This document shows, piece after piece, positions 1 to 5,280 of a stretch of 5,486 nt of DNA (its first letter is position 1; each line of letters starts with the position of its first letter). The DNA comes from Chitinophagaceae bacterium (GTDB taxonomy: Bacteria > Bacteroidota > Bacteroidia > Chitinophagales > Chitinophagaceae): NCBI GenBank assembly GCA_020846105.1, contig JADLEN010000164.1, forward strand, positions 1 to 5,486, given 5' to 3'. A program made the position numbers and the translations under genes. The notes under the pieces are model-generated. The model made no database searches. It saw only the letters and a list, made by a program, of their open reading frames with translations, and was not told where the DNA came from.

Positions 1-85
1 CAAGGTTCTGTGCTTTAGCACCCAATGTACTTGCAGCAAGAGAAGTAGCAACAACAGCAGTTCTTAATACTGATGATAGTTTCAT
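1..85 (-). CDS. Exported protein of unknown function, N-terminal part only
   Basis: Read on the minus strand, an ATG at 85-83 opens a frame that stays open to the window edge, giving 28 complete codons. The peptide begins MKLSSVLRTAVVATSLAAS and continues TLGAKAQNL. It has a short basic n-region (Lys2, Arg8), an Ala/Val/Leu-rich core and an AKA|Q site between residues 25 and 26, so it is a clear Sec signal peptide. Cleavage just before Gln is very common for exported Bacteroidota proteins. There is no lipobox cysteine in the visible part, so the product is more likely periplasmic, outer-membrane or secreted than a lipoprotein. The mature protein lies outside the window and cannot be named. 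No strong Shine-Dalgarno precedes the start; the leader is AT-rich. The gene is divergent from the sensor kinase across about 890 bp. Confidence 0.8.
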   Translation of the reverse strand, partial: MKLSSVLRTAVVATSLAASTLGAKAQNL

Positions 86-447
86 GATATAAATAAAGAC
101 AATTAAAAGAGTAACCTATCATAACACACTTCGTATAACAACATATACTATACATATTTATCAATAAGATGCAATAGATTATATATACTTTTTGTATAAT
201 TGTGTAGAGGAATATCGACAACTGTAACATTTAATTAAAGCGATTAAAAAATAGCTAAATGTTATGCTGGCTTTATCACCCTTGGTGTTTGTGTGTCAAT
301 AATTTTATCTCTTTACATTGTATTTATATTTTGAAAAGTAGGGGCATTGGCATCATCCTTCATTCAAACATCAAATTTGGCGTGTGTTTTTTTTCCTCTC
401 TTTTTATGAAAAGGAAAATCTATTTTATCATTATGCTGGCTTTAAAA
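86..447. other. AT-rich divergent intergenic region, left part
   Basis: No convincing gene is seen here. Bases 86-260 are very AT-rich and must include the promoter and leader of the exported-protein gene, but I found no clean TAnnTTTG box on the minus strand. A small hairpin (TATAC, five T, GTATA) lies at 184-198. A frame open on the plus strand from 259 to 705 is rejected as coding: its peptide is rich in Cys, Phe and Trp, carries no domain pattern, and runs through two hairpin repeats that produce the low-information peptide PQPYP twice. The rest of the intergenic region is covered by the repeat, remnant and promoter entries. Confidence 0.6.
262..444 (+). repeat. Pair of 14-nt direct repeats, TTATGCTGGCTTTA
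   Basis: The sequence TTATGCTGGCTTTA occurs exactly at 262-275 and again at 431-444, 169 nt apart. An exact 14-mer repeated within a few hundred bases of non-coding DNA is unlikely by chance. The second copy lies just before the first C-rich hairpin repeat, and the first is followed by a small CACC/GGTG hairpin at 277-287. They may be part of a larger degenerate intergenic repeat unit, or the duplicated edges of an old insertion. Neither idea can be decided from one window. Confidence 0.45.
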
Positions 448-480
448 CCTCAGCCCTATCCCCTCTCCCAAGGAGAGGGG
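448..480 (+). repeat. REP-like intergenic hairpin repeat, copy A
   Basis: This unit is CCTCAGCCCTATCC (448-461) followed by a perfect 9-bp stem. CCCCTCTCC at 460-468 pairs with GGAGAGGGG at 472-480 around a CAA loop. The C-rich-to-G-rich hairpin after a 'CCTCA-CCCTA' lead resembles short non-coding repeats scattered between genes in many bacterial genomes; that resemblance is from general familiarity, not a search. It lies 36 nt before a second copy in the same orientation. It may be a REP/MITE-like element moved in trans or a transcript-end structure. It lacks a T-run, so it is not a typical intrinsic terminator. Confidence 0.65.
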
Positions 481-516
481 AATGTGTATGTAGCGTGGGT
501 TGTAGTTTTTTTTCGA

Positions 517-572
517 CCTCAACCCTATCCTCCCGAATGTTTTCGGGACAAACTCTCTCCTAAGGAGAGGGG
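517..572 (+). repeat. REP-like hairpin repeat, copy B, interrupted by a second hairpin
   Basis: The left arm CCTCAACCCTATCC (517-530) and the right part (554-572, ending GGAGAGGGG) match copy A at 30 of 33 positions. Between them lie 23 extra bases (531-553) that form their own 7-bp perfect hairpin: TCCCGAA at 531-537 pairs with TTCGGGA at 542-548. The outer unit still folds, with CTCTCC at 555-560 pairing with GGAGAG at 564-569, extended by one T-G wobble and a C-G pair. The simplest reading is a small palindromic element inserted into, or a block exchange within, an existing repeat. Similar TCCCGA...TCGGGA palindromes are, to my knowledge, frequent between genes in Bacteroidota. Confidence 0.6.
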
Positions 573-577
573 TATAA

Positions 578-599
578 GCAAAAAAATTTTTGCCGGCAA
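578..599. repeat. Two overlapping palindromes after the hairpin repeats
   Basis: GCAAAAA (578-584) and TTTTTGC (587-593) form a near-continuous palindrome with only two central bases, and TTGCCGGCAA (590-599) is a perfect 10-base palindrome overlapping its right end. The first has too short a loop for a good RNA hairpin, so if functional it is more likely a DNA-level structure or protein site. The role is unknown; AT-rich chance palindromes are an alternative. Confidence 0.3.
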
Positions 600-760
600 T
601 AATGCAAATTGGTATTATACAACAGCTTTTTTTGTGTGGCCTTATCTAAATACGCAAAGCAAGCAGTCATTACGCTGTATCCCTACAGTCGCTCCTAAGG
701 CTTAGCTTTTTGTTGTATTGTACCAGTCTGTTGTGTGTGTGTCGCATCAAATTTTTCTAA

Positions 761-895
761 CTCAGCCTGCTGCACGAAGGCGATAAAACCCTGTGGCGGC
801 ATAGTTTTGAATCTACTAAATGGGCAATCATACCTCTACTCAAAGAACTAAATAATATGCAAGGATACTGTCGGCAATTGAAAAAAGCAAGGTAG
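761..895 (+). pseudogene. Possible C-terminal gene remnant (doubtful)
   Basis: A frame with no usable start codon at its head runs from just after a TAA (758-760) to a TAG at 893-895, giving 44 residues. It reads LSLLHEGDKTLWRHSFESTK and then WAIIPLLKELNNMQGYCRQL before KKAR and the stop. The composition (amphipathic, with Trp, Leu-Leu-Lys-Glu and a basic end) looks more protein-like than the surrounding non-coding frames. That suggests the tail of a gene whose front has been lost. I do not recognise the family. A 44-codon open frame is not rare by chance, so this is a weak call. No frame upstream continues it, since the sequence before 758 is repeat-rich. Confidence 0.2.
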
Positions 896-898
896 TGT

Positions 899-929
899 AC
901 ACGAAACCAAGAAAACTGAACACGAAACC
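899..929 (+). promoter_or_regulatory. 10-nt direct repeat with 21-nt period, candidate LytTR-type binding site
   Basis: ACACGAAACC occurs exactly at 899-908 and 920-929, with an 11-nt spacer and thus a period of 21 nt, two turns of B-DNA. It lies 47-77 nt upstream of the kinase start and 34 nt upstream of the TAnnTTTG box, a typical activator position. LytTR regulators such as AgrA and ComE bind pairs of about 9-bp direct repeats with 12-13-bp spacers, and the gene two places downstream encodes a LytTR regulator. The bases do not clearly match known LytTR consensus sites, so the assignment rests on geometry and context. A chance 10-mer repeat in this region is improbable but not excluded. Confidence 0.4.
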
Positions 930-963
930 TTTTTAACAGCTCTTTTTCTACGAGTGGAGATAA

Positions 964-971
964 TACATTTG
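964..971 (+). promoter_or_regulatory. Bacteroidota -7 box (TACATTTG) directly before the kinase start
   Basis: TACATTTG is an exact match to the TAnnTTTG element used by the primary sigma factor of Bacteroidota. It ends four bases before the ATG at 976, so transcription from it would begin at or within a few bases of the start codon, giving a nearly leaderless mRNA. No TTG-type -33 element is seen at the expected distance, only T-rich sequence around 943-947, which would fit an activator-dependent promoter. Alternatively the match is fortuitous and the true promoter lies further upstream. A GTGGAGA stretch at 954-960 is a possible but too-distant ribosome site. Confidence 0.4.
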
Positions 972-975
972 CGAT

Positions 976-3900
976 ATGAACAGAATGGTTTTGCTGCTTT
1001 TTGTGCTTTTCACTTCCTTATTTGCAAGCGGGCAGGCTGGCCAAGCGAATACTTATAGTATTCCGCTAAAGGATAAAAGATGGGCAACCAATTCGTTTAT
1101 AGGCACGAATGAGGGTGCTGATCCGCTTTTTTTTGTGGGATATTTTAGAGGCTTGGCCAGAATGAGTAATACCGGGCCTGTGTACCTCAAAACAGATAGC
1201 CTCAACGACCATTTTACAGATGTAAAAAAGATAAACGATTCGGAATATTATGTGCTGAACACTTTCTATATCGGCAAGCTGCAAAGGGATAGCGTGTACA
1301 CCTTGATTTACGACCGAAAACTCAACTTTACCCAATACCAATTAGCGGCAAATGGCTTGTTGTATTTGATTGGCTATGACGAGCAAGATGCGCAATGGCT
1401 TTATTGTTTTGATGGTAAGAAATTGCAGCACATCAAAAAATTGGGCACACGCCAAGAATTAGGCCTTTATCACCTCATCTTAGATGAGTTTAAGCATCCG
1501 TATTTTTTTTCTTATCAAAAAAAGGGCATTAGCATATGGGCTATCAACAAACAAAAAGTAGCGGATAGTATTAGCTACAAGATAAAGTGCAGCAAGCAGT
1601 TTATGTTAAATGCTTTACAAACAAAAAAATTCAAAGCTACCTTGTATGATTTGGGTAGCCAACGCTATTATTTTTACAACGAGCGTGGCATTCAGCTATT
1701 TTCATATGAAGAAAGCGATGTCAAAAAACAGGTAAGAACTTACTACCCTTATTACGTTTATTCTAATAAAATTGGGCAATATAAAATCAAGCAGATTGGC
1801 GATAGCAGCATTGTATCTTTTGAGTTGAATTCCAATGTGAATAATTTTACACAAGAGCCAATACGCAATACTTTTATTGTGGGTAATGCGAAAGAACCGG
1901 TGAGGGTATTTCCCTACCTCAAAAAGTATCCTAATCTATTTGGTGCCAATAATTCAGCCTCTGTATTCAGCCTTAGGCAAGACCATCTTGGGCGGATATG
2001 GGCTGGCTCTTATCAGCAGGATTTGAGCATTATTGATGGTGAAAAGGTAGAGCAGCCAAAGGACAGGCAGTATCTATTTATGAATGCAGGTGATAGGGCG
2101 GCCGACAAAATGTATCTTCTAGCGGATTGGGGCAAAGGGCTATTGCGCTATGATGTACAAGGCAACTGCAAAAAGCTATTACCCAATTTCGTTGGCTTTT
2201 GCACTTATGTCAGCAAAGACCAAAAAACCTTTTACCTAGGTGGTGGTGGCGACAAAACATTTGGACTGCACTATTGCAGTACAAGCGAGCTGCTGCGTGA
2301 AAAGGATATCCAATGGCAAAATATACCTACAAACTCAACATTCGCTATCAGAAATGTACTCTGTATTGCCGAAGACACAATGAATAGAATTTGGGCGGGT
2401 AATGGTGGTGGCATTTGTTTATTTAATCCTAATACAAACAGTAAGCAAACATTAGGTTTACGAGAAAACAAATTATCGTTAGGTGGTACCGCATCTTTAT
2501 TTACCGATTCTTATGGAACAATGTGGATAGGTTCCATTGAAAAAGGGCTTTGGTATTACAACAAATATGCTCCAACCGCTAAGGATGGGGATTTTCATCA
2601 AATAATACATCCATTTTGGACTGATGGTCAAAGCATTTTAGCAATAACTCAATATCGCAATCAGCTTCTAATAAGTTATGCTGACAAATTACTCTTGCTG
2701 AACTTGGATTCTTTTTATCAAAAGCAAAAAACCATAATCCGCTACCTCAATCCGCAGGAAGCCAATTTTACAACCACTTTAGAGCAAAACACCTTGCTTG
2801 TTTCGGCAAAAGATAGCAGCGTTTGGTTTTCTACCAGCGACCAGGTATATCAATGGGATATTGCCCAATGGCTTCGCTTCAAAACTTATAAAGCAAATCC
2901 TACTGTTAGCATTCATTTTGGTTCAAAATCCGATACACTATATCCATCCGCAAAGTATGAGCTTGCACCAAAGCAAAATAGCTTTCAATTAAAAATAGAC
3001 TACCACACGCCCGACCTAATGCCACGCTACATACAAGCCTGGTTGCGCAATGAAGAAGGTGACAGTATAAAAGTACCTGCTCCGGCTCTTGAAACAGCAT
3101 TTTCATTTAGCAATCTTAAAAGTGGCCGATACACCTTTGTGGTCAATGTGTTGGAAGAGGACGGAACAATCAGTCATTACCAATATCCCATTTGCCTTGA
3201 TGCTTTTTGGTTTGAAAAGCCAAAATACTGGTTGTTTATAGCCATTTGTCTATCTGCTATAGTAGCTTATGTATTCTATTTGCGCAGCAAGAAAGAAATA
3301 GAAAGTGCAAAACGCAAAGAAGCCGAAGCGCGAATGGCGCAATGGCAAGCAGAAACAGTATCGGAATTAAACAAATTGAAAATTGCTTCTATCAGCAACC
3401 AGTTTAAACCACACTTTTTATTAAATACACTCAACGCAGTTGGCTCTTTCTTGTATCATAAGCCTCAGGCCGAGCGTTTGGTAGATTTAATTGGCAAAAG
3501 TGTGCGTATTATTTTTGCACAATCCAGCACAGGTGTCAATGTACACAGCTTGAGCAAAGAGTGGGAACTGATTGAAAATGTCATTGAAATCTTTAGGATT
3601 TTGTACATCAAAGAATTAGAAACCTCTTTGCCATCAAAGGAGCAATTACAAGCAGTACAACTACAACAAATACCCTTCGGCATACTGCAAATACCCGTGG
3701 AGAATGCCTTGCTGCACGGATTACACAATAGAAAAAGTGGTCCTTATTTGTTGCAAATTATTCTTGAAAACTATACGAACCATCTGCTATTTATTATTGA
3801 AGATAATGGAGTAGGGCGTGAAAAATCGGCAAGCTTGAGCAATGTGCGTAAGCACGGTACAGGGCTAAAAAACTTGCAGGAAACTATCCGACTGTATAAC

Positions 3901-4026
3901 CTTAATAATACCGGCAATGAAATAGAAATGGAATTTCAGGATAACATCCATCACAACGAATATGGTGAACCTTATGGCACTCGAGTATTGATAAAAATAC
4001 CCAAAAATTATAATTATGAATTTTAA
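976..4026 (+). CDS. Membrane sensor histidine kinase: Reg_prop propellers, Y_Y_Y and LytS/YehU-type kinase core
   Basis: This 1016-residue protein should sense a periplasmic signal and phosphorylate the LytTR regulator encoded next. A signal peptide (Arg3, hydrophobic core, likely ASG|Q cleavage after residue 19) is followed by about 640 residues of repeats. The clearest Reg_prop-type motifs start near residues 336 (DHLGRIWAGS), 466 (EDTMNRIWAG), 510 (TDSYGTMWIGS) and 613 (DSSVWFST). The length fits two seven-bladed propellers. A Y_Y_Y domain spans roughly 660-742, one transmembrane helix 751-769, and a charged linker follows. The His_kinase (PF06580) motif KPHFLLNTLN places the phospho-acceptor at His813; the common form is NPHFLFN. 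ATP-binding motifs are ENALLHG (909-915), DNGVG (943-947) and GTGLKN (961-966), so the enzyme looks active. The start is fixed by an in-frame TAA at 961-963, and beginning at Met4 would lose Arg3. It overlaps the regulator gene by 11 nt. The ligand is unknown. Confidence 0.93.
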   Translation: MNRMVLLLFVLFTSLFASGQAGQANTYSIPLKDKRWATNSFIGTNEGADPLFFVGYFRGLARMSNTGPVYLKTDSLNDHFTDVKKINDSEYYVLNTFYIGKLQRDSVYTLIYDRKLNFTQYQLAANGLLYLIGYDEQDAQWLYCFDGKKLQHIKKLGTRQELGLYHLILDEFKHPYFFSYQKKGISIWAINKQKVADSISYKIKCSKQFMLNALQTKKFKATLYDLGSQRYYFYNERGIQLFSYEESDVKKQVRTYYPYYVYSNKIGQYKIKQIGDSSIVSFELNSNVNNFTQEPIRNTFIVGNAKEPVRVFPYLKKYPNLFGANNSASVFSLRQDHLGRIWAGSYQQDLSIIDGEKVEQPKDRQYLFMNAGDRAADKMYLLADWGKGLLRYDVQGNCKKLLPNFVGFCTYVSKDQKTFYLGGGGDKTFGLHYCSTSELLREKDIQWQNIPTNSTFAIRNVLCIAEDTMNRIWAGNGGGICLFNPNTNSKQTLGLRENKLSLGGTASLFTDSYGTMWIGSIEKGLWYYNKYAPTAKDGDFHQIIHPFWTDGQSILAITQYRNQLLISYADKLLLLNLDSFYQKQKTIIRYLNPQEANFTTTLEQNTLLVSAKDSSVWFSTSDQVYQWDIAQWLRFKTYKANPTVSIHFGSKSDTLYPSAKYELAPKQNSFQLKIDYHTPDLMPRYIQAWLRNEEGDSIKVPAPALETAFSFSNLKSGRYTFVVNVLEEDGTISHYQYPICLDAFWFEKPKYWLFIAICLSAIVAYVFYLRSKKEIESAKRKEAEARMAQWQAETVSELNKLKIASISNQFKPHFLLNTLNAVGSFLYHKPQAERLVDLIGKSVRIIFAQSSTGVNVHSLSKEWELIENVIEIFRILYIKELETSLPSKEQLQAVQLQQIPFGILQIPVENALLHGLHNRKSGPYLLQIILENYTNHLLFIIEDNGVGREKSASLSNVRKHGTGLKNLQETIRLYNLNNTGNEIEMEFQDNIHHNEYGEPYGTRVLIKIPKNYNYEF

Positions 4027-4786
4027 AAAGCCTGAACTTAAATATGCTATTATAGAAGATGCACCTGATGTATGTGTGGGTCTTGAGGAAAGAATGGCGG
4101 AACATAGCGCTTGGCAACACTGCGGCACAAGAAACGAAATAGAAGCGGCAATCGCCTTGATTGAAAAGGAAAAGCCTTGCCTCATTTTTATGGATTGGCA
4201 CATCAAAGGAGGTAGCACTTATGAATTGCTCGAACTCATTAAAGCAGATAGCAAGTACAACCCATACATCATTTATTTTACCGCATTTCAAGGCGACGAA
4301 CCAAGCATACCCGTAAGGGTAAACAACGTTTATAAAGTGGATAAATATCTTATAAAACCATTTTGGGTGGATTTTACTGAAAGTCTTTCGGTTTTTTTAG
4401 AAGAAGCAGAAGCAAAAAATAATGTTCAATCGGATGCTACTTTTCTCAAGGATGTTTATGGAACAATGCATCAGATAAAGTGTTCAGAGCTTGTACATAT
4501 TCACCGTCATCACGAAAACAACAGGGTAAAAATACTCACCTTTATTAATGGCTCAATCATTGCCATTAAAGGCACATTCGAGGAAATGGAACAACTACTT
4601 CAGTTGCACCAAATTGACTATTTTTTTCCGAATAAAAGGTACTCTATTGTATGTCGCAATTACATAAAAAGCTATGATGCGCATTTTGTTTGTTTTGAAA
4701 ACAACATTATGAAAACAGAAATAGTAGGAGAGCGTTTTAAATTGTTTGAAGATTGGTTATTAAACAAAAATAAAGATTGTAAATAA
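4016..4786 (+). CDS. LytTR-family response regulator (REC-LytTR)
   Basis: This 256-residue cytoplasmic regulator is the expected partner of the kinase. The receiver domain (about 7-130) has the acidic pair Glu14-Asp15, phospho-acceptor Asp60 (FMDWHIKGG), conserved Thr89 and the Lys114-Pro115 pair, so it should be phosphorylated. The second half (about 140-250) fits a LytTR DNA-binding domain: strand IKCSELVHIHRHH, then a helix FEEMEQLL, then FFPNKRYSIVCRNYIKSYD, equivalent to the family's 'F.R.HRSYIVN...I' segment. Here the usual His-Arg-Ser is Lys-Arg-Tyr-Ser, so the domain is divergent but recognisable. The length is normal for the family. The start lies inside the last codons of the kinase gene (11-nt overlap) with no Shine-Dalgarno, which indicates translational coupling; the next Met (27) would remove the first beta strand and acidic pocket. 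Target genes are unknown; its own operon is a candidate because of the direct repeats at 899-929. Confidence 0.93.
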   Translation: MNFKKPELKYAIIEDAPDVCVGLEERMAEHSAWQHCGTRNEIEAAIALIEKEKPCLIFMDWHIKGGSTYELLELIKADSKYNPYIIYFTAFQGDEPSIPVRVNNVYKVDKYLIKPFWVDFTESLSVFLEEAEAKNNVQSDATFLKDVYGTMHQIKCSELVHIHRHHENNRVKILTFINGSIIAIKGTFEEMEQLLQLHQIDYFFPNKRYSIVCRNYIKSYDAHFVCFENNIMKTEIVGERFKLFEDWLLNKNKDCK

Positions 4787-4801
4787 AGCCAGTTTATTTA
4801 C
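4779..4801 (+). promoter_or_regulatory. 9-bp perfect hairpin spanning the regulator stop codon
   Basis: GTAAATAAA (4779-4787) pairs perfectly with TTTATTTAC (4793-4801) around a GCCAG loop. The TAA stop of the response-regulator gene (4784-4786) lies in the left arm. The stem is almost all A-U and is followed by only scattered T, so it is at best a weak terminator. A 3'-end stabilising or partial read-through role between the two-component operon and the downstream gene is possible. Confidence 0.4.
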
Positions 4802-4812
4802 TATTGTAATTT

Positions 4813-4819
4813 AAAGAGG
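4813..4819 (+). promoter_or_regulatory. Shine-Dalgarno sequence AAAGAGG for the 122-residue gene
   Basis: AAAGAGG lies seven bases before the ATG at 4827, a near-ideal position. It stands out because the two preceding genes have no comparable site and many Bacteroidota genes lack one. It fixes the start of the downstream gene and suggests that gene is translated independently of the regulator. Confidence 0.6.
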
Positions 4820-4826
4820 TTTAGTA

Positions 4827-5195
4827 ATGGACAGACTAGAGATTTTTCAACAAATACGCAATAGGTATGGTGTAAGTGTTGCCAATGATTTGGCTAGCGT
4901 ATTTTTTTGCCAATCGGATGATAAGGTCTTACTAGAGATAAATTTTATCGACCCCGAAGAAGAATCTGTAACCTTTGATTTGTTGCGTATTGGGGAATAT
5001 AGTGATGGAGGAAGGGGTGATGACTTTATTTCTTATTTTTCATTGAGCAACGACATTATTGACAATATCCGGTTACTATTGGAATTTCATCGAACCAAAT
5101 TACTAAATCTCTTTTTTGATTTGTTTGACCAGGAGTTGGTGCTTCGTTATTTTGAATTGCGACAAGGTATTGCAAATTCTATGAAAAGGCAATAG
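4827..5195 (+). CDS. Hypothetical acidic cytoplasmic protein, 122 residues
   Basis: I do not recognise this protein. It has no signal peptide or transmembrane segment and should be cytoplasmic. The N-terminal part (MDRLEIFQQIRNRYG, then VANDLASVFF) looks helical. A central acidic region (SDDKVLLEINFIDPEEES) probably forms strands, a Gly/Asp-rich loop follows (YSDGGRGDDF, 58-67), and the last 45 residues are predicted by eye to be helical (IIDNIRLLLEFHRTKLLNLF onward), ending basic (MKRQ). The start is supported by AAAGAGG seven bases upstream. It follows the two-component genes on the same strand after 40 nt and is closed by a likely terminator, so co-transcription with them is plausible but not shown. 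It could be an accessory or target of the two-component system, or simply an unrelated neighbour. Confidence 0.75.
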   Translation: MDRLEIFQQIRNRYGVSVANDLASVFFCQSDDKVLLEINFIDPEEESVTFDLLRIGEYSDGGRGDDFISYFSLSNDIIDNIRLLLEFHRTKLLNLFFDLFDQELVLRYFELRQGIANSMKRQ

Positions 5196-5206
5196 AAGTT
5201 TTGCAT

Positions 5207-5227
5207 AAGGCAATGTGTGCCTTTTTC
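5207..5227 (+). terminator. Likely intrinsic terminator after the 122-residue gene
   Basis: AAGGCA (5207-5212) pairs with TGCCTT (5218-5223) around a five-base loop, and the right arm runs into a T-run (5222-5226). It lies 12 nt after the stop codon, where a terminator is expected. The stem is short and its end A-U rich, so strength is uncertain. The right arm can also pair with the end of the coding region (ATGAAAAGGC at 5181-5190 with GCCTTTTTCAT at 5219-5229, one bulge), forming an alternative stem. Confidence 0.6.
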
Positions 5228-5243
5228 ATAAATCTACTTTTTT

Positions 5244-5277
5244 ATCCAAAATTAAAATAAATGAATTTTTTTTGGAT
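5244..5277. terminator. Inverted repeat between the convergent genes
   Basis: ATCCAAAA (5244-5251) is perfectly complementary to TTTTGGAT (5270-5277), with an 18-nt AT-rich loop. It lies three bases past the stop codon of the minus-strand gene, the right place for its transcript end. It lacks a clean U-tract on the minus strand (the hairpin is followed there by an A-run), so it is a weak terminator candidate or a 3'-end stabilising stem. Confidence 0.4.
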
Positions 5278-5280
5278 TAA

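Noticed and set aside
15..230. Minus-strand open frame of 71 codons rich in Cys, Ile and Tyr
   Set aside because: It overlaps in another frame the much better signal-peptide reading frame at 1-85 and is a by-product of AT-rich sequence.
448..572. Hairpin pair considered as a CRISPR fragment or tandem terminators
   Set aside because: There are only two imperfect copies of unequal length, no regular spacers and no U-tract after either stem.
259..705. Plus-strand open frame of 148 codons in the intergenic region
   Set aside because: It runs through two hairpin repeats, yields repeated low-information PQPYP peptides, has an unnatural Cys/Phe/Trp-rich composition and lacks a ribosome site or domain pattern.
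691..711. Palindrome CTAAGGCTTAG followed by a T-run, resembling a terminator
   Set aside because: The two arms are separated by a single base, so a stable RNA hairpin cannot form, and no coding region ends here.
3865..4291. Overlapping minus-strand frames of 117 and 129 codons opposite the kinase-regulator junction
   Set aside because: They lie opposite two clearly recognised genes with intact motifs, and the antisense peptides show no domain features.
976..4786. Hybrid two-component system (kinase and regulator fused in one protein)
   Set aside because: The kinase ends with a stop at 4024-4026 right after its ATP-binding domain, and the regulator is a separate overlapping gene with LytTR, not AraC-type, output.
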